Source: Sweltsa coloradensis
Taxonomy: Eukaryota > Arthropoda > Insecta > Plecoptera > Chloroperlidae
Reading direction: 5' to 3'
Length of the DNA stretch: 64,000 nt
NCBI GenBank assembly: GCA_024449915.1
Contig: JAMZAV010001276.1
Span: 310,001 to 374,000 of the forward strand
Part shown: in pieces, positions 1 through 9,938 of the stretch
How positions within the stretch are numbered: position 1 is the first letter of the stretch
Layout of the letters: every line of letters starts with the position of its first letter
The notes under the pieces: model-generated
Database searches by the model: none
The model's input: the letters and a program-made list of their open reading frames with translations, nothing else
Told to the model about the DNA's origin: nothing
Position numbers and translations under genes: made by a program

Positions 1-212
1 GATTTTACGATTTGGACCTGATGAAATGATGTTTTTTTCACAAAATGCTTCAAATTCCGTTCATATTAATTTCCTATGCTTGCCATATTTAAATTATTCC
101 ATTTTTACAAACTTGTTTATATCAGAAACCAGTTTCACGAATTTTTAATTTATTTAATTGTGTATATTTTCGTGAATTGTGATGAAAATGTGATTTTTGT
201 AAGTGCGTTGCC

Positions 213-420
213 ATTTTATGGAAATCAATCCAGAAATTAAAAAATCCATCCTAGCTGGGTGTGGCCGGTCTCCCGATTGTCAGTAGCTTAAGGGTAAAGC
301 ACTCGACCGGCAATCGGGAGACCGGGGTTCGATACCCCACTAGGATGGATTTTTTAATTTCTGGATTGATTTCCATAAAATCAATTACACCTACGAGAGT
401 GTCTTCCGATTAATGAGATT
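213..420 (+). repeat. SINE-T copy 1, tRNA-like core in inverted arms
   Basis: A tRNA-like core (A-box-like TAGCTTAAGGG near 281, B-box-like GGTTCGATACC near 328) lies between two long inverted arms at about 213-253 and 341-381. The arms contain TCCAGAAATTAAAAAATCC and its complement. The 3' tail carries ACCTACGAGAGTGTCTTCC, which is shared with the two copies near 30 kb. The left arm also holds an inverted partial copy of the 3' half of the core, so the unit can fold into a long hairpin. This is seen directly; SINE status is inferred from the tRNA head and the shared tail. Confidence 0.6.
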
Positions 421-454
421 GTGAAAAAAAAATACGTAGCCATAATGATATTAC

Positions 455-696
455 CTCGCTTCAAGCGTGTGCAGGCTCCATCCCAGCTGTGAGAAACTTG
501 GTACTTGAAGCTGTGGTTGTCAGACCGGCAGGACGCGTGAGATTGTAGCGGTCACTCGTCAGGGTTGTATTGTATTTATTAGCAGCTGTGGGATTACATG
601 TGATGCCGTAACTAGTACGTGTATGTGCGTGGAAGTCACTCGTAGTTGTCAGTAGGCTTCAGGATCCAAGGTCGATGCTTCGACCAGGACCAAACC
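455..696 (-). other. Exon-like cassette type 9, outlier copy
   Basis: On the minus strand, acceptor ATATCATCAG at 697-699 is followed by GGTTTGGTCC, and the block ends at a GAG|GTAATA donor at 453-454. It is clearly related to the 165-nt cassettes at 11,180-11,344 and 23,233-23,397 at both ends. It is 242 nt long because of extra sequence in the middle, so the frame is not kept. It sits next to the 171-nt cassette array, in the same relative order as types 9 and 2b in copies A and B. Confidence 0.4.
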
Positions 697-1151
697 CTGA
701 TGATATGAAAGTTACATCATTAGTTGAAGAGGTGGTGGGATAAAGAAGCAATCGTTAAAACGAGTCATTGCCGATTAATTACTTGTAGAGGTGTACGAGT
801 ATGGCCGGGATGGCCTAGTAAGCAAGAATGCGGGTATATGAAAAGAGTTTAGAGATTTGTTAACATGGAGTTAATTAAAACGCGACACTTGGTGTTAGAG
901 TAATGAGTTCTCTTAAAATATGGATTATGTAGCCATTAGAAATTACAATAGGCTACTGTGATCTGAAAAAATATCATAGGTAGAGGTACTGCTGTACCTA
1001 GATTCATAAACTGGTTCGGCATTGATTATAATTTCAGCGGAAGGGCTATTGAAAGAGCGAGTTAATAGCTTCCTTAATGTCTATTGTGATAAAATTGATG
1101 TGCTATTGAATACTAGAGTGGTAAACACAAGAATAAAAATCCAAACCTATG
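697..1151. other. No recognised feature
   Basis: AT-rich sequence that follows the type 9 cassette. I see no coding exon, no tRNA-like head and no terminal inverted repeats. It is probably intron or spacer of the minus-strand cassette locus. Confidence 0.4.
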
Positions 1152-1526
1152 CAGGGAGTCTACAAATTCCATTACAAAATTCCCTGACTTTTCCTGGTTT
1201 TCCAGACGGAAAATTATATTTTTCCAGGCTGCAAATTTGGCTTTCCCATACATAATAATGGTGGAAAAATTGTTTATAAATTCAATTTCAATTTTGACGT
1301 GAATTTTAAACACCAGACGAGGCAAAATAATTTAAGAATTGTTTTTTCAAATTGAGAATTCTATTTTCAGCTACAGAAGGTATTGAAATGACTAAAATAT
1401 ATACAGTATATTTTTTTTTTCATTCTAGTAAAATTCCAGAAAAAAAAATTCCCTGGCTTTTCCAGATTTATTTTATTCCCTTACTTTTCCAGATTTTCCA
1501 AGTTTTCCAGTCTTGTAGACACCCTG
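1152..1526. mobile_element. MITE, TIR CAGGGTGTCTACAA family
   Basis: The termini are CAGGGAGTCTACAAATTCC on the left and CTTGTAGACACCCTG on the right, an inverted pair. The interior repeats CCCTGACTTTTCC-type sequence with poly-pyrimidine tracts. Related copies lie at 7,184-7,392, 18,661-18,907, 25,674-25,917 and 56,739-57,239. No clean target duplication is visible here. This insertion has replaced part of the first unit of the adjacent 270-bp array. Confidence 0.55.
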
Positions 1527-1718
1527 CTACGTCCCTTGGAGTCGTAGTATTCGGAGCTCGATGAAGTAGTCCGTAGTGACGTGAGCTCATTGGTACCGGT
1601 AGTTTCAATGTATACACACCAGAGCTGAAACCAATATTTATCTGTTAAAACTTGATGATTAATGTGAGCGCAAAGTTGCTGGTTCTTAGGTTGCCAGTAC
1701 TACGTAGTTTATACTCAC

Positions 1719-1889
1719 GTTCCAAGTAGAAAGCGACGATCGTATTCTCGTAGGCAACGTCTCTGCTCCGTGGTTGACGACTGTGAGAAGTGTCGACAGC
1801 TCTGGACCAGCCACAGAAGAGAGGAGAGATCGATGAAGTAGGTCCGTAGTGACGTGAGCTCATTGGTAGTTTAAATATATACACCAGAG
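1719..1889 (-). other. 171-nt exon-like cassette, array unit 2
   Basis: The acceptor GGTTTCAG (complement of 1890-1895) is followed by CTCTGGTGTA, and the donor ACTTGGAAC|GTGAGTAT ends the block at 1719. It is 171 nt long, and the frame with split codon G|CT at the start and C|GT at the end is open throughout. It is therefore a symmetrical phase 1-1 cassette of 57 codons. The peptide is basic and Ser-rich (for example SSRHYGPTSSISPLF) and matches no family I know. Confidence 0.5.
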
Positions 1890-1982
1890 CTGAAACCTAT
1901 CTGTTAGAACTTGAACAAGTGATTAATGTGAGAGCAAAGTTGCTGGTTCTCAGGTTACGAGTACTACGTAGTTTATACTCAC

Positions 1983-2153
1983 GTTCCAAGTAGAAAGCGA
2001 CGGTTGTATTCTTGTAGGCAACGTCTCTGCTCCGTGGTTGACGACTGTGGGAAGTGTCGACAGCTCTGGACCAGCCACAGAAGAGAGGCGAGATCGATGA
2101 AGTAGGTCCGTAGTGACGTGAGCTCATTGGTAGTTTAAATATATACACCAGAG
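1983..2153 (-). other. 171-nt exon-like cassette, array unit 3
   Basis: Same splice signals, same 171-nt length and the same open phase 1-1 frame as unit 2. It differs by a few substitutions, such as AYKNTT in place of AYENTI. An equal length in all four units is what selection on an exon or very recent amplification would give; the sequence alone does not decide between them. Confidence 0.5.
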
Positions 2154-2253
2154 CTGAAACCAATATTTATCTGTTAGAACTTGAACAAGTGATTAATGTG
2201 AGCGCAAAGTTGCTGGTTCTTAGGTTGCAAGTACTACTATAGTTTATACTCAC

Positions 2254-2424
2254 GTTCCAAGTAGAAAGCGACGGTCGTATTCTCGTAGGCAACGTCTCTG
2301 CTCCGTGGTTGACGACTGTGGGAAGTGTCGACAGCTCTGGACCAGCCACAGAAGAGAGGAGAGATCGATGAAGTAGGTCCGTAGTGACGTGAGCTCATTG
2401 GTAGTTTAAATATATACACCAGAG
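2254..2424 (-). other. 171-nt exon-like cassette, array unit 4
   Basis: Acceptor at 2425-2427 and donor GTGAGTAT at 2248-2253. The length is 171 nt, with an open phase 1-1 frame that continues into flanking intron sequence on both sides. It is nearly identical to units 2 and 3. Confidence 0.5.
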
Positions 2425-2523
2425 CTGAAACCAATATTTATCTGTTAGAACTTGATTTAGAGATTAATGTGAGCGCAAAGTTGCTGGTTCTCAGGTTGCG
2501 AGTCCTACGTAGTTTCTACTCAC

Positions 2524-2694
2524 GTTCCAAGTAGAAAGCGACGATCGTATTCTCGTAGGCAACGTCTCTGCTCCGTGGTTGACGACTGTGGGAAGTGTCG
2601 ACAGCTCTGGACCAGCCACAGAAGAGAGGCGAGATCGATGAAGTAGGTCCGTAGTAACGTTAGCTCGTTGGTAGTTTCAGCATGTACAACAGAG
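2524..2694 (-). other. 171-nt cassette, array unit 5, stop codon in frame
   Basis: Splice signals and the 171-nt length are kept. However, the frame that is open in units 2-4 reads LPTS then TAA about 12 codons in, and the other frames are closed too. This outermost (most 5') unit could not serve as a coding exon in that frame. It is either decayed or the cassettes are not translated. Confidence 0.45.
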
Positions 2695-2790
2695 CTGAAA
2701 CCAATATTTATATTTCAATATTTATTTTATGGAGCACAGGACAGACAACATCTATTTAGATGCACTACATTGAAAGGACACTATGAAGTG

Positions 2791-3207
2791 TGGCTCGTTG
2801 GTCTTGTGGTTAGCGTATCTGCTTCCAATGCAGAAGGTCCAGAGTTCGATTCCCGCTAAAGTCAGAAGTTTTTTAACTTCTGATTTGGACTTCAGTCCAT
2901 CAGTTCTTGTCTTAAGAGTTTGTAAACGGTGACTTTGGAGCCGTCCTAGCAACGAAGCACATAATAAATTTCAGAGTTGTTCTGAATCGGCCTTGTTGAT
3001 TCTGGCGTTGATTCGCAGGTGTTCGCACTGTCCTTACCACTAATTGCTTTATTTCCTATTAAAAAATATCGATCTTTGGTTGGTTATTGCTCACTCGTCG
3101 ATTGCGTCGGGGCCTGCAGGGTTGGCTTGGTCGCTTTGATTTAAAGTCCCCCACTGAAAATCAGTTATATAACTGAGTAGGTAGACTCTAAATAAAATTA
3201 ATTAATT
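2791..3207 (+). repeat. SINE-G, full-length, tRNA-Gly(TCC)-like head
   Basis: The head contains TGGTCTTGTGGTTAG (A box) and AGTTCGATTCC (B box). An anticodon arm CTGC-TTCCAAT-GCAG gives anticodon TCC, as in tRNA-Gly. The body includes CAGAAGTTTTTTAACTTCTG, a small hairpin, and the tail AAATCAGTTATATAACTGAG ends in TTTATTTATTTA. Other copies lie at 16,890, 36,125, 39,270, 39,655 and 53,277, with fragments at 13,075, 15,795 and 55,258. Confidence 0.85.
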
Positions 3208-3294
3208 TATTTATTTATTTAAGAAATGCCAAGGGGTAGGCCTATGGACAGGAGGGAACAGGAGTCCTATCTTTACCGGTTGTCAAGACACAAA

Positions 3295-3630
3295 AGCTTT
3301 GTTTGCCTGTCCAACACTTTACACTAGTGTAAGTCAGTGTAGACGAATGGCTGTTTTTTTGTGTTAGTGTAAGTCAGTGTAGTTAGAATGTGGTCGTTTT
3401 TCTGTACCTTCAGTGTAGCACTAGTGCTGCCAGTGCTACACTAGATTACACTGGCTATTTTGGTCGTGTAGGAGGAAACTACACTAAAAGTGTTAAGTGT
3501 GTTTTTTTTGTGGGCAACACTCGTGCTACACTGACATACTGTTTCCTTTAAAAAGAAGTACTTCCGCCGTACACTGCTCAGTGCACGTGTAAAACAGTGT
3601 AGCACTAGTGGTGGACAGGCGAACAAAGCT
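3295..3630. mobile_element. Foldback element with TTTGCCTGTCCA ends
   Basis: The ends AGCTTTGTTTGCCTGTCCA and TGGACAGGCGAACAAAGCT are inverted repeats of 19 bases with one mismatch. The interior is filled with repeats and complements of AGTGTAGCACTAGTG and GTGTAAGTCAGTGTAG, so much of it can pair with itself. No open frame of note. Confidence 0.65.
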
Positions 3631-3710
3631 AATGATATAGATATGTCAATGTGGGCATAAGAGAAGAAGAGAAGATCTGTTAAAAGTTGATTATGTACCT
3701 TCAACACAAT

Positions 3711-3946
3711 TAGGGATGCACACGATAATCGATATTATCAATCTATAATCAATAATGGATATAATTTCGATAATTGATAAGTATAACCAACATTCATTAT
3801 CGTTTATCGATTTTCGAAATATCAAATAATTGATCAATAGTGGCACAAAAAAACTCAGCAGGTTTTGTTGGTGATATCGATAATATCGATAATGACATTT
3901 CCATGTTGATAATCGATAATGAAAAAAGAATCAATGTGCATCCGTA
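3711..3946. mobile_element. hAT-like MITE, TIR TAGGGATGCACA
   Basis: Inverted ends TAGGGATGCACA and TGTGCATCCGTA flank an interior of repeated ATCGATAAT-type palindromes. An exact 8-bp target duplication is not visible, so it is probably old. It is related by its ends to 5,044, 5,704, 13,561 and 17,341. Confidence 0.55.
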
Positions 3947-4067
3947 ATTGGAGGTACAGTACACAAATAATTAAACGACTGATACAAATTATCGATCATC
4001 AAATGGGTGACTGTGTAATGGATTTAAAAATGTTGTTAAAACTTAAAAATAAAATGTTGTTGCTTTT

Positions 4068-5016
4068 TGAGCGAGCGAAGCGAGCGTCTCCACTTGACTC
4101 TTATGGCTCGAATGTCTGTTTTTTTTTTGTTTTTTTTGTTTTTTTTCTGTTACTGCTTCGATACAGGTCGCACCGTTTCTCTGATCGACCTGAAATTTTG
4201 CACACATGTACATACCACCTAGGCGGGTTGCTGTATAGTTTTGTGGCAAAATCGTTCAAAAAGTTAAAAAGTTACATTAAAGTTAATCGAAAGTTTTTTT
4301 TTCAAACTAAACGGCGACAAAATCTGAGGTGGCCAAATCATTTAGAATGTCCGTCCGATCACGAATATGTTATTTTTATTTTGATCCGATAAGTAGTGTA
4401 GATGGAAATTACATTATAACAAAGTCCCGTTACCATGGCAACGGAAAGTCGCACAGCTTTTTTGGCTCATGATAGCGGTCAAACGGAGGCTCGGATCGAG
4501 TTGAAATTTTGACCATCCGCAAGTTTCGTTCCCGATTGAATGCCATTAGTTTTGTGGCAAAATCGTTCAAAAGTTATAAAGTTACATTAAAGTAATCTAA
4601 AGTTTTTTTTTAAAACTAAACGGCGACAAAATCTGAGGTAGCCAAATCATTTAGAATGTCCGTCCGGTCACGAATATGTTAATTTTATTTTGATCCGATA
4701 AGTAGTGTAGATAGCAATTTCATTTTAACAAAAGTAACGTTACCATGGCAACGAAAAGTCGCACAAGAATTCTGGTCACTATGTACTGCCACCTAGAAGA
4801 AATCAAGAGTAAAATAGTTTTCCCAAAGAAATGATGTCAAGGTCCTCTAGATGGCAGTGGATTTTATCCATTCTCTCCTATTTTACAAATTTTCTGCTAA
4901 ATCGGTCAAGACCTAAAAGACTTATTGGTATGTAACATTATGGGAATGTCGTACTCGGGTCGTGTTGCACGTACCGGTGCTCGCTCAACAACGCGTCCAA
5001 CTGAGCGTTTTCCTAG
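4068..5016 (+). mobile_element. Element E, copy 1 (GAGCGAGC start, CCTAGT end)
   Basis: It starts with TGAGCGAGCGAAGCGAGC and ends with GAGCGTTTTCCTAGT, preceded by GCTCGCTCAACAACGCG. A close copy lies at 45,239-46,192. Two diverged direct subrepeats of about 310 bp are visible, each with TTTTGTGGCAAAATCGTTCA and AAATCTGAGGT.GCCAAATC. A long poly-T and TTTTTTTG tract follows the start. It has no coding capacity that I trust. The CCTAG|T end resembles a Helitron 3' end (CTRR then T), but a typical 3' hairpin is weak. Confidence 0.6.
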
Positions 5017-5043
5017 TATACTTACAAATCAGGTGTTATGCAG

Positions 5044-5651
5044 TAGGGGTGTACGGTTCCAGGTTTTGGTTTTGGTTCCGGATAGTAAAGTACCCGATTT
5101 TTCGGTTCCGGTTCTGGATAGTTCGTTTAAAAAATAAATAAAATAAGTTTCTAAAACAGCAACCTACCAATACTATCTTCCATCTCTGAAGCGCAATCAC
5201 TTAAAATAAATTTACGCTCACTCATTTAATCGGAAAAATCAACACGGACAAAAAATAAAAAATAAATGGTGCGATCGCAAGTCTTGAACGAAAGTCGGAT
5301 TAATTTGTAAACACTAAACTCGTAGAGCCGTAAGTCGTAATTGTGTGGCATATTTTATATCGATAGTCGAACAGACACGATCCAGGCAGAGATGTCGACA
5401 CAACACAAGCAAAGCCTCCTAGAGCTATGTGCAGTCTGTAGTGCGCACGAGTCTGAAACTAGCAGCGAGTGTAGAGGCGGCGGCCGGTCGGAAACCTTGA
5501 AGCAGCGCATTCTACTGGCGAGAAGTCGTGACTTACGCGCGCGATTCAAACAACCCGAAACTGAGCTGAAGTTGCTTGCAAATTGTCGTGCTTTGGTTCG
5601 GGTACTAAAAACCCAAACCAAAATGAAATTTTGGGTACCCGCACACCTCTA
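5044..5651. mobile_element. hAT-like element, TIR TAGGGGTGTACGG
   Basis: The ends TAGGGGTGTACGGTT and GGGTACCCGCACACCTCTA are imperfect inverted repeats. TTATGCA occurs on both sides at slightly different distances, which may be a degraded target duplication. The interior has GGTTCCGGTTCTGG-type repeats, also seen near 15,660-15,750. A 162-residue frame inside shows no recognisable domain. Confidence 0.5.
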
Positions 5652-5703
5652 TTTTATGCATCCTTTCCTACCTTTGATTAATGCCAAGTTGATAGTTTTA
5701 GTA

Positions 5704-6060
5704 GGGATGCACATCGATACTTTTTTCATTATCGATTATCGAAATGGTAGTGTCATCAAATCAATATTACCAACAAAAAGTTCAAGCCTGTTTCGACAAA
5801 GATGGAATCTCAAAATATGTGGTAAATGAAATTCAAAACAATACAATCTCGTGCCATTCGCTGCCTCGTCCTGTCTGTGTTTTTGCCTCCCGCTATTGGC
5901 TAAGTTTGATCCCAAACATAAATCTCGAGTAAGACACCTTGAGACGTGTCTCTGTCTGCCCAAGCGGGAAATACGAATTACTTGTTTTGGACCATTTTCA
6001 ACCAATTATTGATAGCCTTTCAATTATCAATAATGACTTTTGATTATCGATTATCGAGAT
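5704..6060. mobile_element. hAT-like element remnant, TIR TAGGGATGCACATC
   Basis: The left end TAGGGATGCACATCGATA is followed by ATTATCGATTATCGA repeats, which return near 6,000-6,060 as TTATCAATAATGACTTTTGA. The right terminal repeat is missing, and the sequence runs directly into the intron beside the cassette at 6,077. Confidence 0.4.
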
Positions 6061-6076
6061 TTTACAGCGTACATAC

Positions 6077-6210
6077 AGACCATAGTAGTTCAGCAAGCCT
6101 CCAGTAGGCAAAGAAGATTCACGCGGACGGCAGAGACCGCGTGCAGTGAAGATCTCATGGGCGATCAACGTCTTCAGGCGATGAAAGGAGTTTCTTCGTG
6201 AGCACCAGAG
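6077..6210 (-). other. Exon-like cassette type 2a, copy A
   Basis: Acceptor TTTGTTTCAG is followed by CTCTGGTGCT; the donor is GGTCT|GTATGTAC at 6071-6076. It is 134 nt long. The phase-0 frame reads from the acceptor to the donor without a stop (for example CRPRESSLPTGGLLNYYG). It is related to the 160-nt block at 16,079-16,238 (PPRESSLPSWMF). The 26-nt difference is not a multiple of three. Confidence 0.4.
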
Positions 6211-6916
6211 CTGAAACAAACATTTATCTGTTAACACAGGTATCTGTATAATATACATCACATGATTAGAAGTAGACCTAACACAATTTTAATTGTTAAA
6301 AACATTTGTTTATTTTTAAATTTAAACAAATGGCCACATGTAGACAAAATGTTGCTGTAAATTCTTATTCTGCAAATTAATTCACACACTGTGCCATTTC
6401 ATTGTGATTTATCTCAAGTTGGGAACAATAAATAAGTTTATTGGCATCAATTAAAATAACAGTAATTATCTCAATCTTTTACCAGCTCACACATGGGCAT
6501 AAAAATAATTAGTTTGTACCCACATAACAACTCACTCTCAGAATTAAACTGTTTGTACTGCATGGCACATGAAACGTCTGCAATCCCACCTTCACAAAAT
6601 AGGAGGGGTTGATACAAGAACTTGCCCACTCTGCAGAGAACAAGACCATCTAGCAATTCATGTTGAGCGGAAAACAGACAGGGAACATAATATGTATAAG
6701 GAGAAAAAGACATGTTCGGATGAACCTCTGCACAATTTCTACCTGTAAATCTTGATAGTAAGGTGATTGAATCGAATAGGGTATTGAAATGTTAAGAAGG
6801 AGGGTAATTATTGCCGATATCGTTCAATTAGACGGTTAATTTTACGTCCCAATGACATTATTTTGTGAGTGTAAATGAAAGGACATAGCTGAGCAAGAAT
6901 CAAACAGGAAGCTCAC

Positions 6917-7124
6917 ATGGTTTGTTTTGACAGGAAGCATCTCGAAGACACTGCGTAAGTGACGAGAGCAGCTTCTTCTACACGAAGGGACGTCAGCCGG
7001 CTCAGGGTCAGTTTCAACAAGGTCACCACACGATGTCAGTAGAGGCGATGTCAGCTGTCACAGGGTCAGTTTCAACAAGGTCATGATGTCGGTAGAGGCG
7101 ATGTCGACAACACGGAAACCAGAT
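6917..7124 (-). other. Exon-like cassette type 3, copy A
   Basis: Acceptor GTGTTTCAG|ATCTGGTTTC and donor CCAT|GTGAGC bracket 208 nt. An internal segment containing GTCGGTAGAGGCGATGTC is repeated, which makes this copy longer than B (182 nt) or C (148 nt). The three lengths leave different remainders after division by three, so a single protein frame cannot run through all copies. Confidence 0.45.
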
Positions 7125-7183
7125 CTGAAACACTCGTCACACAGAGCTGTAATCGAACAGAAATTAACACCAAGTTGTAACGT

Positions 7184-7392
7184 CAGGGTGTCTACTTAGG
7201 TTATGTAAACAAATTCCATGACTTTACCAGGATTTCCAGAGAGAAACCTGTTTTTTAAAATCTAGATTTAGATTTGGGCGATATGAAAAATTAAAAAAAT
7301 GATTTTGCATATTAACGTGATTATTGGCAGTGATGGAACATTAAAATAAAGGACCAGAATTAAGTGACTTTTAGATAGTTGTAGACACCCTG
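7184..7392. mobile_element. MITE CAGGGTGTCTAC, copy A
   Basis: Ends CAGGGTGTCTACTTAGG and GTTGTAGACACCCTG are inverted repeats. The same element is at the same place between cassettes 3 and 4 in copies B and C, so it was there before the triplication. Confidence 0.6.
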
Positions 7393-7427
7393 GAAGTATG
7401 ATCCAGCATGTGTATAGGCCTACGTAC

Positions 7428-7486
7428 CATCGCAAGAGCTGCCGTTTGTTCCCAGTCGCTCCGTCTTCTGTACAGCAGCCACTTCA
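7428..7486 (-). other. Exon-like cassette type 4 (59 nt), copy A
   Basis: Acceptor GGTAACTTCAG|TGAAGTGG and donor GCGATG|GTACGTA bracket 59 nt. Length and both splice signals are the same in copies B (18,937) and C (25,947). A 59-nt exon would shift the frame, so it cannot be skipped or included silently in a coding message. Confidence 0.5.
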
Positions 7487-7920
7487 CTGAAGTTACCAAC
7501 TACTCAAGGATAAGTACCTGCGATCAGGTTTTAAATATAAGGCAGCATGATCCTGACATCCAGCGAGCGGTAATGCTAGGTTTTGAAGAAAGCAGCATTT
7601 TACGTCAACATTATTTAATAATTTTTTTTAAGTGTTTTTGTGTTGTTGAAATCCAACCAACGGTTAAGTGTTTACGTGTAGAAAAATTATCAAACATGAG
7701 TTGAAAAATAAAATAATCAACGTGATGTGAATGATATAAACCGAGTGTCCCGAGTTATTTTAGTGGAAGTGCCATGTGAAAGCTAACGATAAAATCGTGT
7801 TTAATTAAGCAAATCACGTACAACAATCACAATTAAACCCCGTCCACACAAACAAACACATATTTCAGATACACACAGTACAAGTAGAATGTAAAATGTT
7901 TTGAAGTGCCCAATACCCAC

Positions 7921-8040
7921 CTATGGTAATTGAAGTCTCAAGCTCTCATCTCTCTTCGAGTCTTGACTAGCAGCTCACGGATCAGCAGATTCTTCTGTTT
8001 TCTTCTTCTCTTCTAACACTTGTTTCCAACATCGCAACTA
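7921..8040 (-). other. Candidate cassette 4b, copy A, frameshifted
   Basis: Donor CCATAG|GTGGGTATT at about 7,920 is conserved in all three copies. Upstream, copy C reads as a charged helix-like peptide, but this copy has an extra base in its GAAGAAG tract and runs into TGA. The 5' boundary is not clear; only a weak AG is seen near 8,040. Confidence 0.25.
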
Positions 8041-8585
8041 ATGCCCTATCCGTTTATTTCCAGCGTTCTTTCTAATGGCTAGTTGTTATTTTACGAATCG
8101 CATGGTCATCCGAAGCAAACTTCAAAGTCACGTTCCCAAGGATCGATCAGTTACGCATACGAAAAGACGAATTTAAATAATTAAATAGGCGTACCGTACT
8201 GCTTTAGTTTTTTAAGTTATGCGCTTCTCTTACAACTTACAAGGTTGAAGACCAACGACGAAGATTTACTCTACTCAAACGCAAAGTTTACTCTTATTTA
8301 ATAGGCAAGTACATCGGTCACAACAATCACAGGCTGCTGGCCAAAGAGTGAAGTCGTTTGGTGAAATACTCGTCGATGCACATCCCGAATAAAAATCAAT
8401 TTGTACCGAAAAGAAAAGTTTATTAATAACAATCAATTTAGTAGCGTAAGAAAATGTTTGATTATCAACGATAAGCTAATCAGAAGCTTGTAAATATCAA
8501 GATAGAGATCAAGATTGAAGACAAAAGAAAACAACCAGCCAAACAATTAAAACACTGAGCTAAACTAGCAAATAAACTTAATTAA

Positions 8586-8935
8586 TTTACACGACAAAGA
8601 AAGAAATAGAAAGAGACAGAGTAGAGCTGCTGTTTAGACTTTTGTTTAGTACTTTAAATCGAGTAGTTCGTGTCTCAAATACACGCATGGTCCCGATCTG
8701 ACAATACATTTCAAACAATACAAGGGGGCAGAACATGTAACTTAGGGGTTTTGGTGATTGAAGAAGTAAAGAGGCACATTTGTGTAGACACGAAGGTGCC
8801 TCTGCGCTTATGACATCGGCAAGAGTACAACGCAGTAGAACGGCAGCTCTAGAAGGCATAATTACATGAATGATGATTACCCAGGTACAATGGTACACCT
8901 CTGCAACAATCTGATGTCCTTGACAGCGGTCCATT
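8586..8935 (-). other. Unassigned open frame, conserved in three copies
   Basis: A minus-strand frame of 115 residues here has 63-residue counterparts in copy B (20,326-20,517) and copy C (27,262-27,453). They share the start region (MDR.QGHQIV.EV) and differ by several substitutions. B and C stop at the same point, where A continues. It is hydrophobic and Cys/Ser-rich, with no domain I know. Conservation may only reflect the recent duplication. Confidence 0.2.
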
Positions 8936-9760
8936 TCTTCTCTTTTCGATGATCTTGGCAGTAAATCTCTTCTGCGACAGCGACCACTTGGAGATGCGCG
9001 TGCGGCTGTTGGGCCGTGTATCGGATCTATAGAACGCGTAGTGGTTGTGTCGGAGCTAGTACATGATTAGTGCCTACGAGGGCGGGTCCCAACACCTTCG
9101 CAACCTTGGAGGAGGACAACACAATTCGAGCATAAAACTACTCAAGGGCATGAATCCAGGGTAGGAAATCATTCCCTTTACCGGTAAGTACATGAAACCG
9201 TATTGAACAAAGGTATGAATAGTTCCGTCCACTCCATTTAAGCTGACGAGGTTATTACTTGTTTTGTTGTGGCTGTAGACTGGAAGGTCTTGTGGAGAGG
9301 GACGCTAAGGAAGGAAGAAAGAAGCAAAACTAAAAAACAGAGCTCGAAAACTGTGTCCCTGAACATGAACTGGCTTGTTCTGTGAGCTCTTTCTTGTTAC
9401 GCTGTGTAGGCGCGCAGACTACAGCTGAAGGCTTAGTCATTATTTTACGCTGCAAGGTCAACTAACCACGGCAGAAAAGGCAAAACGTAAGGGCTTAATA
9501 ATTCTTTTACGAAGTAAACTACCCTGCAAAAAAGGCTATTCTATAGGGTCGGTTGATTGAAGGTCGACGATGATTGTTTCCTTGCCTGTAAAAAAGGTCA
9601 TGCACTGGTCTAATCCTTGTTTTACGCAGGGCGCGGTTGGGAGGGCGGAGGTCTGGCAGTCTCTGCACCTGAAAAGGATCTGTTCGTAATCTACGCGTTG
9701 CAAAGTGGGTTTAGTTTAGGAACAAAACATACATTCTCAAGATCAAGTGTAGAGCAATTT
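8936..9760. other. Near-invariant block, copy A
   Basis: Compared by eye with 20,515-21,330 and 27,450-28,270, this stretch differs at few positions, while flanking sequence differs by many indels. It contains GATGCGCGTGCGGCTGTT and GAGGGCGGGTCCCAACACC. On the minus strand it has several acceptor-like TTTTTTGCAG and TTTTTTACAG signals in diverged repeats near 9,430-9,640. Function unknown: promoter, exons or recent gene conversion would all fit. Confidence 0.4.
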
Positions 9761-9938
9761 TAAATTTATTATTGATACCGGTAATCTAAAGAATCATATC
9801 TTTTGTAAGAAGCGATTAGACATGACTGTTCAAAGATACGTTTATAAATTGGACGGTTCCGGTTGGAAAGTTAAATAATGGTTGGCAAAAATGCCTAACT
9901 TGTTTTTAATTAAATAACGCGTTACTTTACGAACTTCA

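Larger units (their letters stand above)
1561..2700 (-). repeat. Tandem array of about 270-bp units
   Basis: The motif CACCAGAGCTGAAACC recurs near 1617, 1884, 2148, 2419 and, with one change, 2689, giving a period of 255-274 bp. There are four full units and one truncated unit, which is cut by the neighbouring MITE. Each full unit contains a minus-strand block between a TTTCAG acceptor and a GTGAGTAT donor (listed separately), so the array is a set of duplicated exon-like cassettes with short introns and not simple satellite DNA. Confidence 0.85.

Noticed and set aside
2791..2865. tRNA-Gly(TCC) gene
   Set aside because: The anticodon arm is good, but the acceptor stem is not and the same head recurs in at least six SINE copies.
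3919..4392. 157-residue open frame
   Set aside because: It runs into element E and its poly-T tract; the peptide is a low-complexity by-product of a repeat.
4068..5016. Bacterial contamination suggested by the GAGCGAGCGAAGCGAGC motif
   Set aside because: The element is AT-rich, has several copies inside clearly animal repeat DNA and lacks bacterial-like coding.
8860..8915. Box C/D snoRNA (ATGATGA near 8,868, CTGA near 8,911)
   Set aside because: Too short between boxes, terminal stem weak and not kept in copy B.
9430..9650. Series of real exons after TTTTTTGCAG and TTTTTTACAG signals
   Set aside because: Acceptor-like signals repeat every 50-100 bp in a diverged direct repeat, but no matching donors are seen; kept only as part of the invariant block.
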